DNA of 64,000 nt, taken from Natrinema salifodinae. GTDB lineage: Archaea > Halobacteriota > Halobacteria > Halobacteriales > Natrialbaceae. A program made the position numbers and the translations under genes. The notes under the pieces were generated by a model that was not told where the DNA came from, searched no databases, and saw only the letters and a program-made list of their open reading frames with translations. Numbering within the stretch: the stretch's first letter is position 1; every line of letters begins with the position of its first letter. This document shows positions 18,144-26,438 of the stretch, in pieces. The stretch covers positions 124,001 through 188,000 of the forward strand of contig NZ_FOIS01000002.1 in NCBI RefSeq assembly GCF_900110455.1, read 5' to 3'.

Positions 18144-19466
18144 TTAGACGAGGAGCAACAGCGATGCGACCGCCCCGCCGAGCAGCAACACCGTGCTGTA
18201 GGCCGCGACCCGGTTGCGGAACCCGTCGTTCGTCGAGGTCGCCGCCAGCAGCGCCTTGACGACGATGCTCGAGACCGTCGCCAGCAGGATGGCGATCGTC
18301 GCCTCCGTCGCGCCGAGTTGGCCGCCGCGGTAGAGGACGACCGCGGAGGTGGTCGCGCCGGCGCTGGAGACGAAGCCGCTGGCGATCGCCGTCGCGTAGA
18401 AGCCCAGCGTCCCGAACCAGGTCTCGGCCAGCGAACCGAACACGAGGACGACGAGGAAGACGGCACCGAACCCGAGCGCGTTCTTCAGGGAGAACGGGCT
18501 CTCGAGTTCTATCGGGCCGGTCTCGTCCCAGTCGGCGGTGAGGCCGGCGATAACGAACGCGAGGACGATGACGGCGCCCAGCGGGACGACCGCCTCGACG
18601 AGGATGTCGGAGCCGCTGCCAGCCGTGAAGCCGACCGCGATCGCGAGGTTCCGGACGGCCATGGCGGCGTTGGCGAGCAGGATCGCGGCGACGGCGTAGG
18701 AAGACGCCTCGGGCCGCTGGTTGACGTGATCGAGCATCGTCCCGACGACGGCCGTCGAGGAGGCCAGGCCGCCGAAGAAGCCGGTGATCGCGATGCCGCG
18801 CCCGCCGTAGGTCGAGACGATCGCGTAGTTGGCGATGCCGATCCCCGCGACGGCGACGACCATCAGCCAGATAACCTTCGGTTCCAGCGGAATGGTCAGG
18901 CCCGCGATCTCGGGCTCGTACTTGGCCGGGAGGATCGGATAGACGACGAACGCGAGGATCGCGAACTCGGTCGTCGAGCGCATCTCCTCGTGGGAGAGCC
19001 CCCAGGCGAACTCGTGGAGCTCGCGTTTCAACACGAGCAGCAGCGACGAGAGGACCGCAACGGTGACGCCCTCGAGGATGAAGCCGACGGTGACGAGCAC
19101 GCCGACCCCGTAGGTGACGAGCATCGAGACAGACGTCGTCAGCGAGAGGCCGGCGTCGTCTTCGCTCAGGAGTCCCTGTACCGCAAGTAACACGCCCTGA
19201 ACGATTACGAGCAACCCGCCGAGCAACAGGAGGTTCGCCCCGATAGCGCCGGTATCGGTGGTTCCGATCGCGGTCTCGGTCTCGACGGCGAGGACGGTAA
19301 AGACGGCGGCGAGGAGGCTGATAAGTGAGAACGTTCGGATTCCGGCGGACTTCTGCGACCACTCCCGTTCGAGCCCGAGGAACATCCCCAACGCGCCCGC
19401 GAGTGCCATTCGGACGACCGGCTCGGAAAGCGGCGCGTCGGCGACCTGCAACGCGACGTCGTTCAC
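18144..19466 (-). CDS. MgtC/SapB-like DUF4010 integral membrane protein
   Basis: 440 residues with about 12 hydrophobic segments. The N-terminal half matches the MgtC/SapB family (GALGMFLGLEREW, then AGIRTFSLISLLAAVFT). The C-terminal half is DUF4010 (GFFGGLASSTAVVGTM, VSSAGATTSAVVL). Function unknown; MgtC proteins are linked to Mg2+ limitation and ATPase modulation in bacteria, which need not apply here. The start is inferred as GTG at 19466 (VNDVALQVADAPL), since the first Met inside the frame is already in segment 1. Confidence 0.85.
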   Translation of the reverse strand: MNDVALQVADAPLSEPVVRMALAGALGMFLGLEREWSQKSAGIRTFSLISLLAAVFTVLAVETETAIGTTDTGAIGANLLLLGGLLVIVQGVLLAVQGLLSEDDAGLSLTTSVSMLVTYGVGVLVTVGFILEGVTVAVLSSLLLVLKRELHEFAWGLSHEEMRSTTEFAILAFVVYPILPAKYEPEIAGLTIPLEPKVIWLMVVAVAGIGIANYAIVSTYGGRGIAITGFFGGLASSTAVVGTMLDHVNQRPEASSYAVAAILLANAAMAVRNLAIAVGFTAGSGSDILVEAVVPLGAVIVLAFVIAGLTADWDETGPIELESPFSLKNALGFGAVFLVVLVFGSLAETWFGTLGFYATAIASGFVSSAGATTSAVVLYRGGQLGATEATIAILLATVSSIVVKALLAATSTNDGFRNRVAAYSTVLLLGGAVASLLLLV

Positions 19467-19710
19467 TCCCGGCTGTTCGGGGTGATCGCATATAAGCGAT
19501 CCGCCGGCGTTCGGCGCGGTGCGGCCCGGGATAGCGTGGAGTCGACCTGAGCTCCGAACGCATCTGCCGCGATTACCCTCGGTCGCAGTGTTCCGACCCG
19601 ACGGTCGCCGCGTGGGTGAGCCCCGATCGGACGCGGACACTGGCAGTATCGGCTCGCGGCCGAATTCCGGGACGGACGCAGAAGCGGACGGCGCCGCGTT
19701 GCGGACCCCC

Positions 19711-19986
19711 CTATAGGTCCACGTACTGCCCTTCCCACTCGCGCCGGGCTTCGAGTTCGCGGCGGCCGCGGCGGGTGAGCGTATAGAAGTTCGTCCGGCG
19801 GTCGCGGCGCCCCTTCTCGACGAGCCCCTTGTCGACGAGGGTGTCGAGGTTCGGGTAGAGCCGCCCGTGGTGGATCTCCTTCTCGTAGTACTCCTCGAGC
19901 TCTTCCTTGATCGCCAGTCCGTGGGGCTCCTCCTCGCCAGCGATGACGTAGAGCAAGTCACGCTGGAATCCTGTCAGGTCGTACAT
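19711..19986 (-). CDS. PadR family transcriptional regulator
   Basis: 91 residues, a minimal winged-helix PadR protein with no C-terminal extension. The start FQRDLLYVIAG and the recognition and wing segment HHGRLYPNLDTLVDKGLVEKG, followed by NFYTLTRRGRREL, are diagnostic. Such small PadR proteins often repress their own gene. A short palindrome (19992-20008) lies directly upstream of the ATG, between a TATA-like element and the start. Confidence 0.92.
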   Translation of the reverse strand: MYDLTGFQRDLLYVIAGEEEPHGLAIKEELEEYYEKEIHHGRLYPNLDTLVDKGLVEKGRRDRRTNFYTLTRRGRRELEARREWEGQYVDL

Positions 19987-19991
19987 TGGGA

Positions 19992-20008
19992 AAGTACCAG
20001 TCGTACTT
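19992..20008. promoter_or_regulatory. Palindrome upstream of padR, candidate operator
   Basis: aagtac-N5-gtactt, six-base perfect arms with a 5-base spacer, 6 bases before the padR ATG and downstream of an A/T-rich ttaataagg element (20021-20029, TATA-like on the minus strand). Position over the start site fits autorepression. Binding is inferred. Confidence 0.5.
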
Positions 20009-20284
20009 ACTGTCGAATTTTAATAAGGCTATCGGGTTGTTTCGAACGAAAGAGGGCTATTACCAGCGAGCGGAGTCGTTTCGAGCGCTAACGAACCATA
20101 ACGCCCGTGACGAATTGCCCGCTGAAACACACATAACTCGGTGTTCATGTTTACAGTCCGGCCATTTCGTTCCGGTACAATTATATTGGTCGATGTTGAG
20201 AGCGAGCGCTCGTCTGTTTCGATCGACGTACTCCGAATACGAGACGCGTCGCTATCGAGAATCAGTGTCGAAACAGGAAAGCAA

Positions 20285-20312
20285 ATCGCGTGACGGAAAA
20301 GTGTCACGCGAT
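20285..20312. repeat. Inverted repeat, 10-base arms
   Basis: atcgcgtgac (20285-20294) and its complement (20303-20312) around an 8-base loop ggaaaagt. Perfect pairing. First of a pair of hairpins 28 bases apart. Confidence 0.75.
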
Positions 20313-20339
20313 CGCTTGCCGCCCTGAATTGGTCCCCGC

Positions 20340-20369
20340 TGACGCTTCGGCCCTCCAAGCGAAGCGTCA
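20340..20369. repeat. Inverted repeat, 10-base arms
   Basis: tgacgcttcg (20340-20349) and its complement (20360-20369) around a 10-base loop. The arm motif gacgcttcg recurs in the hairpin at 34446-34462, suggesting a dispersed intergenic hairpin type. Confidence 0.75.
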
Positions 20370-20481
20370 CGTGAAAGATTCCGCCGTGTGTACTTAAATG
20401 TAACGACACGGACGAACGGCGAACAGAATCGCCCGCAGTCGGGCGTTTCGCCCTGCTCGCGCTTCCGAGCTCAAACCGCGA

Positions 20482-20628
20482 TCAGATGTGTTCCTCCTCG
20501 AGCACCCAGCCGATCGCGCGTTTGTAGTAGGTAAACATCTCTTCGACCCCGTCGTGGCGCATCTCGTCGCTCTCGAGGTGTTCTTTGAGGAACTCGTACT
20601 GCTCTCGGATCTCTTCTTCGGTGCGCAT
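20482..20628 (-). CDS. 48-residue acidic small protein
   Basis: The frame runs from ATG (20628) to TGA (20484-20482) and encodes 48 residues: MRTEEEIREQYEFLKEHLES, then DEMRHDGVEEMFTYYKRAIG, ending WVLEEEHI. It has strong G/C bias at third positions and a pattern predicted to be all-helical and amphipathic, all signs of a real gene. I do not recognise a domain. The spacing of Glu/Arg with Tyr/Phe/Leu suggests two helices that may pair or bind a partner. It stands alone between padR and a lipoprotein gene on the same strand. Confidence 0.68.
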   Translation of the reverse strand: MRTEEEIREQYEFLKEHLESDEMRHDGVEEMFTYYKRAIGWVLEEEHI

Positions 20629-20927
20629 ACGCGCTTCTACCGTCCGACGCGGCAAAAAAGTCGCCTCGCCGTGCTATCCGTTCTCTCCCCAGCCGCCGGC
20701 CTGCGTTTGCGCGGTCGCGTCCGCTGTTTCGGTCACACAGACCGGGATTTCGCCGCGAAACGGTCGCTGCGATTACCGGTGGCCGGCGCTCGTCGTCGCC
20801 AGGCGACACCAGTGATTGCGGAGCACCATCGAAAAAGCGCGGTCCGAGCAGCGATCGTTCGCAGTGCCGATCCGAGCGGAACTGATGGGACACGGTCCCC
20901 GCAGCAGGGACCGACGATAGATGACAG

Positions 20928-21626
20928 TTAGCTGCTGTTCTCGTCGTCTTCGCTCTCGTTGTCGCTTTCGTTCTCGGACTCGTTGCCCGCTCCACCGCCG
21001 TCTTCGCCGAGCGTCAGCGTGACTTCCTCGTCGTCGCCGTCGATCTCGACGTCGTCTTCGGCCTCCTGGCCCTCGTGGTCGGCGGTGACGGTGTATTCGC
21101 CGTCCTCGAGTTCCTCGAACTCGACTTCGCCGTCCTCGTCGGTCTCGTCCTCCATCGGGAAGTCCTCGCCGGCGCCGGCGTCGGACGCGCCCTCTGACTC
21201 GTTGTCCGATTCGTTCTCGGACTCGTTGCCCATTCCGCCTTCCTCGGAGCCCGTCTCGTTGTCTTCGGTGCCCGACCCGAGTTCGTCGCCCGAAGCCGTG
21301 TCGTTCTCGGACGCGTTGTCCGACTCGTTCTCGGACTCGTTGCCCGCGCCGTCTTCACCGCTGCCCATGCCCATTCCGCTCGCTTCCTCGACGGTAACGG
21401 TCGCGCCTTCGACCGGCTCTTCCTGGTCGTCTTCGACGGTGACGGTCAGCGTGTATGTCTCGTCGCCGCTCCCGCCTCCGGTCTCGTTGCCGGTTTCGCC
21501 CGGTTCTTCGTCTTCGGTCTCGTTGCCCCCGCCGGGCCCGCTGTCGGCACAGCCGGCGAGTGCGAGCGCGCTTGCAGTTCCTGCCGCGGTTACGAACGTA
21601 CGTCGATTCAGTCGTTGGCGGGACAT
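20928..21626 (-). CDS. Tat lipoprotein rich in N-glycosylation sequons
   Basis: 232 residues. The N-terminus (NRRTFVTAAGTASALALAGC) is a Tat lipoprotein signal with lipobox LAGC. A beta-sandwich module, carboxypeptidase-regulatory or transthyretin-like, is visible in two parts: TYTLTVTVEDDQEEPVEGA and EVEFEELEDGEYTVTADHEG. Between and after them are repeated Asn-Glu-Ser, Asn-Glu-Thr and Asn-Asp-Thr units, all sequons for archaeal N-glycosylation. Probably a heavily glycosylated, surface-anchored protein; the ligand is unknown. Confidence 0.82.
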   Translation of the reverse strand: MSRQRLNRRTFVTAAGTASALALAGCADSGPGGGNETEDEEPGETGNETGGGSGDETYTLTVTVEDDQEEPVEGATVTVEEASGMGMGSGEDGAGNESENESDNASENDTASGDELGSGTEDNETGSEEGGMGNESENESDNESEGASDAGAGEDFPMEDETDEDGEVEFEELEDGEYTVTADHEGQEAEDDVEIDGDDEEVTLTLGEDGGGAGNESENESDNESEDDENSS

Positions 21627-21981
21627 ATCTCTTCGTTGGACGTTCCCGCTGGTTTCGATGTGGCCTGCACCTGCTGACCGTTAATCACCTATTGAACGAC
21701 GCCCAGCATCCGATGACTATCACCGCGCTCGTATCACCATCGAACCGGAACTATCAGAAACGGAAATATTCGGCGAGCGGACGTCGAGACCGAATGTGCG
21801 GAAGGAAACCCCCTCGAATGCGGTTTCGTTCCGCAAGCACTTGTTGGTCGACGGAACGGTCCGACGGTCCCGCGTCGGACCGGACCGAGACGCGACTGCG
21901 ACTGACTGCCCGCGGTGACCGCGATCAACGCGCCGACTCCGGTCCGGAGGGCCTTTTGACCTGCCGACCGTAGCGACGGCC
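21627..21981. other. Intergenic region between divergent genes
   Basis: 355 bases between the sequon-rich lipoprotein (minus) and the zinc-ribbon protein (plus). A few A/T-rich patches (gttaatcacctattg, aaatattcgg) could be promoter elements. No convincing gene or RNA seen. Confidence 0.4.
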
Positions 21982-22692
21982 ATGAAGATCCGGGGTGAGC
22001 GCGAGTGCAAGGAGTGTGGGACCCGCTGGTCGTACTACGAGACCGGTAGCGTCGGCTGTCCGGCCTGCGGAAGCCTCCGGAGCGTCGGCGTCGACGAACG
22101 GACCGAACACACCGACCTTCAGGTCACGTTCGATCTCACGTCCGTTCGAAACGCCGTCGACGAGGCCGCGACCGGCGACCTCGCCGAGCGGGCTCGCGAG
22201 GAGTGTCGCGAGTACGTCCGCCGCCGCGGATTCGTCAACGCCGGCGACCTCCGCGAGCTCGACGATACCTATCTCGCCGCGATCGAACTGCTGCACGTCG
22301 CCGACATCGTTGCCCGCGAGATCCGCCTCGACGACCGCGAGGAACTGTACTTCCTCTCGCTGCTGCGCGACGCCGACCGGGGCGAACGGCCGCCAGTCGA
22401 GGAGGTCCCGGAGACGCTGCGGTCGGCCCGCGGGCTCGCGTACGCGAACGCGGTCCGCGAGTACCGCCGCGACGTCCGCACCTGGGCCGAGGACCGCGAT
22501 CTGACCGCGAGCGAACGGAGCGCGCTCGAGACGCTCGGCGAGCACGTCAAACGCATCCGGATGCTCGACGGCGACATCGAGCCGCGGACCGCCGAACGGC
22601 TCGTCGACACGACTCGCGACCTGGCGAACGGACTGCGGGGCGACGAGCTCGCGTTCTCGCGGTCCCAAGAGCGTCTAGAACGACTCGAATAA
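21982..22692 (+). CDS. Zinc-ribbon protein, haloarchaeal, uncharacterised
   Basis: 236 residues. It begins with a TFIIB-like zinc ribbon: Cys9, Cys12, Cys26 and Cys29 (CKECGTRW and GCPACGSL). The rest is predicted helical with many Arg and Glu, for example REECREYVRRRGFVNAGDLR and TAERLVDTTRDLANGL. I recall similar haloarchaeal proteins under a DUF7117 label but cannot confirm. The ribbon may bind nucleic acid or a protein partner. Confidence 0.78.
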   Translation: MKIRGERECKECGTRWSYYETGSVGCPACGSLRSVGVDERTEHTDLQVTFDLTSVRNAVDEAATGDLAERAREECREYVRRRGFVNAGDLRELDDTYLAAIELLHVADIVAREIRLDDREELYFLSLLRDADRGERPPVEEVPETLRSARGLAYANAVREYRRDVRTWAEDRDLTASERSALETLGEHVKRIRMLDGDIEPRTAERLVDTTRDLANGLRGDELAFSRSQERLERLE

Positions 22693-23069
22693 CCCCGTCC
22701 GGGTCCGGAGCCCCGGAGCCGCCGTCCTGAGTTCGCTCGGTCGCCCGTCCGTCTCCGAATATATTTACCCCGATGACACCGCTGTGAACGAGCCGTCGCA
22801 CGGGGTATCACGGAACCGAACCCCTCCCGCGACGGGGGAGCTTCGCCCGGTAATGACACTTGGTATCATATAATATTCGTCTAAGTCAAATCTTACCACC
22901 TTTATACCAGCGACCGGCTATTGTCGAACCGAACGTAGCGGACGCCCTCCACCCCGTGTCTCGGACCGACCGAATTCGGAAGCGACGGCCGATCCAGTTC
23001 GATCGCTGACTCTCGATCGACGATCCGGAAATGCGGCGCTTCGCGGGGGGTCGTTCGCTATCCGCAATC
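22693..23069. other. Upstream region of the OPT transporter gene
   Basis: 377 bases without a gene. It contains an A/T-rich block at 22861-22918 with candidate TATA elements (atataatatt, tttatacc), and another atatattta at about 22759. The 6-base inverted repeat tggtat/atacca flanks the block (22861-22866, 22914-22919). Probably promoter and a long 5' leader of the OPT gene. Confidence 0.4.
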
Positions 23070-25046
23070 ATGTCACACGGACCATCGGAAGAACGCACGG
23101 AACCGAGCGGTAGTCGTACAGTAGGCGACCAGGCGAGCAGCGACGGGCCGACCCCGACGGTCCCCGCGGGGAAGAGTGTCGCCGAGCTCACGATCAAGGC
23201 GGTCGCGATCGGACTCGCGCTCAACGTGGTGATGCTGACCGCGAACATGTACCTCGGGATGCGCTCGGGGATGACGATCAGCGCGTCCATCCCGGCGGCG
23301 GTTATCAGTATGGGCCTGTTCTACGGACTCCGGCAGGTCGGCATCGGCGGGACGCTCCTGGAGAACAACATCGTCCAGACGATGACCTCCGCCGGCGAGG
23401 CGCTGGCGGCCGGCGTGATCTTCACGATCGCGGGCGTAACCTTCCTCGACCAGCCCATCGACATCGCCGGGACCGCGACGGTTGCGGTTCTGGGCGGGGT
23501 ACTCGGGGTCCTGTTCATGATCCCGATGCGCCGGTATCTCATCGTCGACAAACACGAAGAACTCCCCTACCCGGAGGGGACCGCCTGCGCCGACGTCCTC
23601 GAAGCCGGTAGCAGCGGGGACGACGGCGTGAAACTCATCTCGTTCGGGTTCCTCGTGAGTTTCCTCTACATGTGGCTGGCCAACGGCATGGCCGCCTTCC
23701 GGACGACGATCCAGACGGCGTTTTCGGCGGGTGAAACCGACGGGTTCGCCATCGGCGGCGACTTCACGCCCGCCCTGATCGGCGTCGGCTACATTATCGG
23801 CCCGAAGATCGCCGGCTACGTCTTCGGCGGCGGGCTGATCGCCTGGCTGATGTTGATCCCGCTGCTGATCACGGGTGGGTTCGTCCCCGAGGAGGCCGCC
23901 GACGCGGCGCTGATGACCCAGGCCGAGGCGGTCTGGGACGCATATATCCGCTACGTCGGCGCGGGTGCGATGATCGTCGGCGGGTTCTACGCCATCATCT
24001 CGATGCGCGAGACGATCGTCGACGCGCTGGGGACCGCCGGTGCGGAACTCCGCGGCTCCGCGGCGGCTGCGACCGAGTCGCGAAAGCGCACCCAGCGCGA
24101 CCTCCCGATGAAGGTCGTCGTCGTCGGCGCCGTCCTCGTTGCGCTCGCGCTGGTCGCCGTCCCGCAGGTTCAGGTCGGACTGCTGGGCGGAGTCATCGCC
24201 GTGATCGCCGCGTTCCTCTTCGTGGCCGTCTCAGCGTACCTGGTCGGGGTCGTCGGGAGTTCCTCGAACCCCGTCTCCGGGATGGCCGTGGCGACGATCC
24301 TGATCGCCGCGCTGGCGATGAAATCGACCGGCGTGACCGATCCCGTTGCCGTGCTCGTGACGGCGTCGGTCGTCGCGATCGCCGCGGCGGTCGCCGGCGA
24401 TACCTCTCAGGACTTAAAAACCGGCTACCTTCTCGGCGCGACCCCCCGCAAACAGCAACTCGCGCAGGTGATCGGGATCGCCCTCTCCGCGCTGTTCGCC
24501 GGCTGGGTCCTGTACTTCTTCCACCAGGCGTACGGCATCGGCAGCGACACCATTCCCGCGCCGCAGGCGGGGATGATGGCGCTCATCTCCGAGGGCGTGC
24601 TCACGGGAACCGCGCAGTGGGGGATGATCCTCATCGGCGCCGTCTTCGCGTGCGTGCTGATCCTGATGGACGTTCCCGTTCTCCCCTTCGCGGTCGGGAT
24701 CTACCTGCCGATCACGCTGGCGACGCCGATCTTCCTCGGCGGCCTGCTCCGCGGTGGCATCGACAGGTACGTCGCCCGGAAAGACGACGAGGACGGCTCG
24801 CTCGCCGAGCACGTGACCTCTCGGGGCCGGATCGTCGCGGCCGGCCTGATCACCGGCGAGGCGATCATGGGCATCGTCATCGGTGCGCTGTACATCACTG
24901 GAACCGGCGCGGAGAGCGGCGCCCCGTTCCCGCTCGGCCTCTCCGGTGAGACGCAGACGGTCCTCGGGGTTGTAGCCGTCGTCACCCTCGTCGGGCTCTT
25001 CGTGGCCAGCGTGCTCCGGAACACTCCCGACGCGGCGGACCGATGA
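23070..25046 (+). CDS. OPT family oligopeptide transporter
   Basis: 658 residues, with about 14-16 hydrophobic segments. Family signatures are ELTIKAVAIGLALNVVMLTANMY near the start and NNIVQTMTSAGEALAAG. Further ones are LPYPEGTACADVLEAG, with its usual PEGTAC core, and a late GLITGEAIMGIVIG. OPT proteins move peptides or metal chelates across the membrane by proton coupling; the substrate here is unknown. The ATG at 23070 is preferred to one at 23031. The stop overlaps the next ATG, coupling it to a PqqD-like gene. Confidence 0.93.
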   Translation: MSHGPSEERTEPSGSRTVGDQASSDGPTPTVPAGKSVAELTIKAVAIGLALNVVMLTANMYLGMRSGMTISASIPAAVISMGLFYGLRQVGIGGTLLENNIVQTMTSAGEALAAGVIFTIAGVTFLDQPIDIAGTATVAVLGGVLGVLFMIPMRRYLIVDKHEELPYPEGTACADVLEAGSSGDDGVKLISFGFLVSFLYMWLANGMAAFRTTIQTAFSAGETDGFAIGGDFTPALIGVGYIIGPKIAGYVFGGGLIAWLMLIPLLITGGFVPEEAADAALMTQAEAVWDAYIRYVGAGAMIVGGFYAIISMRETIVDALGTAGAELRGSAAAATESRKRTQRDLPMKVVVVGAVLVALALVAVPQVQVGLLGGVIAVIAAFLFVAVSAYLVGVVGSSSNPVSGMAVATILIAALAMKSTGVTDPVAVLVTASVVAIAAAVAGDTSQDLKTGYLLGATPRKQQLAQVIGIALSALFAGWVLYFFHQAYGIGSDTIPAPQAGMMALISEGVLTGTAQWGMILIGAVFACVLILMDVPVLPFAVGIYLPITLATPIFLGGLLRGGIDRYVARKDDEDGSLAEHVTSRGRIVAAGLITGEAIMGIVIGALYITGTGAESGAPFPLGLSGETQTVLGVVAVVTLVGLFVASVLRNTPDAADR

Positions 25047-25393
25047 GTTCGCACGGGCCGACCGCCGTCCCGATCCGGATCGCCGACGACTGGGAGGAGA
25101 CGGTCGTCGACGGCGAACGACGGGTCACGATCGCGTGGACGAAGTCGGCCCGAAACCGGATCGATCGGTTCCTGTTCGACCTCTTCGGGACGAGCCGGGA
25201 ACGCGAGATCACGCTCGATCCGGTCGGGACGACCGTCTGGCGTCACTGCGACGGCGACCACACCGTCTCGGAGATCGCGTCGGCCGTCGCCGACGCGCAC
25301 GACGCCGAGCGCGTCGAACCGGTCGACGAGACGCTTGCCCACTTCCTCATGCAACTCGAGGAACGCGATCTAATCCAGTTCGAGGACGACTGA
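25043..25393 (+). CDS. PqqD-family protein
   Basis: 116 residues. A PqqD-like winged-helix module is visible in the C-terminal two thirds: ITLDPVGTTVWRHCDGDHTV, SEIASAVADAH, then DETLAHFLMQLEERDLIQF. PqqD proteins bind precursor peptides and present them to modifying enzymes (RiPP recognition elements), but many archaeal members are orphans. It overlaps the OPT transporter stop by four bases (ATGA). No radical SAM enzyme or precursor peptide gene is seen nearby. Confidence 0.82.
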   Translation: MSSHGPTAVPIRIADDWEETVVDGERRVTIAWTKSARNRIDRFLFDLFGTSREREITLDPVGTTVWRHCDGDHTVSEIASAVADAHDAERVEPVDETLAHFLMQLEERDLIQFEDD

Positions 25394-25443
25394 AGAAAAC
25401 GGGCGTTCAACGGCGTTTCGGAGAACCTTCGATCCGGCGCAGT

Positions 25444-26337
25444 TCAGGGCAGTTCGACGTCGACGTCCTCCTGCAGGCTCGCGGCCTTGACCGTATTGTA
25501 GAGCAACATCGCGCGGGTCATCGGCCCGACGCCGCCTGGTACCGGCGTGATCGCGCTGGCCTGTTCTTTCGCGCTCTCGAACTCGACGTCGCCGACGAGT
25601 TCGTACCCCTTCTCGTTGTCCGCGTCGACGCGGTTGACGCCGACGTCGATCACGACCGCGCCCTCGCCGATCATCGAGCCGTCGATCAGTTCCGGGACGC
25701 CGGTCGCGGCGACGACGACGTCGGCGCTGCGGGTCTTCTCGGCGAGGTCGTCCGTGCGCGAGTGACAGACCGTCACCGTCGCGTTACCGTCGTCGGCCTT
25801 CTGGATCAGCAGGTTCGCGAGGGGCTTGCCGACGATGTCCGAGCGGCCCACGATCGTCACGTCCTTGCCCTCCGTGTCGACGTCGGCCGACTCGAGCAGC
25901 TTCTGGACGCCGTGGGGCGTGCAGGGGCGGAACCGGGCGTCGCCGGCGACCAGGCGACCCACGTTCTCGGGGTGGAAACCGTCGACGTCCTTCGCGGGGT
26001 CGACGCGGCGGATGACCTCGCGGTAGTCGACGTGGTCCGGGACGGGCGCCTGAACGATGTAACCGTGCACGTCGTCGTTCTCGTTGAGGGCGGCGATTTC
26101 ATCGTACAGCGTCTCGGGCGGCGCGTCGCCGTCGACGTCGACGTGGTAGCTCTCGATGCCGACCTCCTCGCAGTCGCGCTGCTTCATGTTCACGTAGGTC
26201 TCGCTGGCCGGGTCGTCGCCCATGAGCACGGTCGCCAGGCCGGGCCGCGCGCCCGCGTCGGCCAGGCGTTCGATCGCGTCCGTCAGGTCTTCGCGAATCT
26301 GGCTCGCGACGGCGTCGCCGTCGATGATCTCGGTCAT
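25444..26337 (-). CDS. folD: Bifunctional methylene-THF dehydrogenase / cyclohydrolase
   Basis: 297 residues. Interconverts methylene-, methenyl- and formyl-tetrahydrofolate. Signatures are YVNMKQRDCEEVGI (with the catalytic Lys of the YxxxK type), PLPxH-type substrate loop APVPDHVDYREVI, DVDGFHPENVGRL, CTPHGV, and the NADP-binding VGRSDIVGKPLANLL. The C-terminal PVPGGVGPMTRAML is canonical. It supplies one-carbon units together with GlyA in this window. Confidence 0.96.
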   Translation of the reverse strand: MTEIIDGDAVASQIREDLTDAIERLADAGARPGLATVLMGDDPASETYVNMKQRDCEEVGIESYHVDVDGDAPPETLYDEIAALNENDDVHGYIVQAPVPDHVDYREVIRRVDPAKDVDGFHPENVGRLVAGDARFRPCTPHGVQKLLESADVDTEGKDVTIVGRSDIVGKPLANLLIQKADDGNATVTVCHSRTDDLAEKTRSADVVVAATGVPELIDGSMIGEGAVVIDVGVNRVDADNEKGYELVGDVEFESAKEQASAITPVPGGVGPMTRAMLLYNTVKAASLQEDVDVELP

Positions 26338-26438
26338 TGTTCGAGTTGGTGCCCGCGAGGCTAATCAACCCTCGGATTCGTGCGCAGAATGAGCGTCGAC
26401 GTGCTAGTGAATACGCACGAACGTGGATATAATCGCCG

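Larger units (their letters stand above)
20030..20481. other. Intergenic stretch with two hairpins
   Basis: No gene recognised between padR and the 48-residue gene. It holds two perfect inverted repeats with 10-base arms: 20285-20294/20303-20312 (8-base loop) and 20340-20349/20360-20369 (10-base loop). An A/T-rich gtacttaaatg lies at about 20389-20399. These may be terminators or a structured RNA. Confidence 0.5.
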
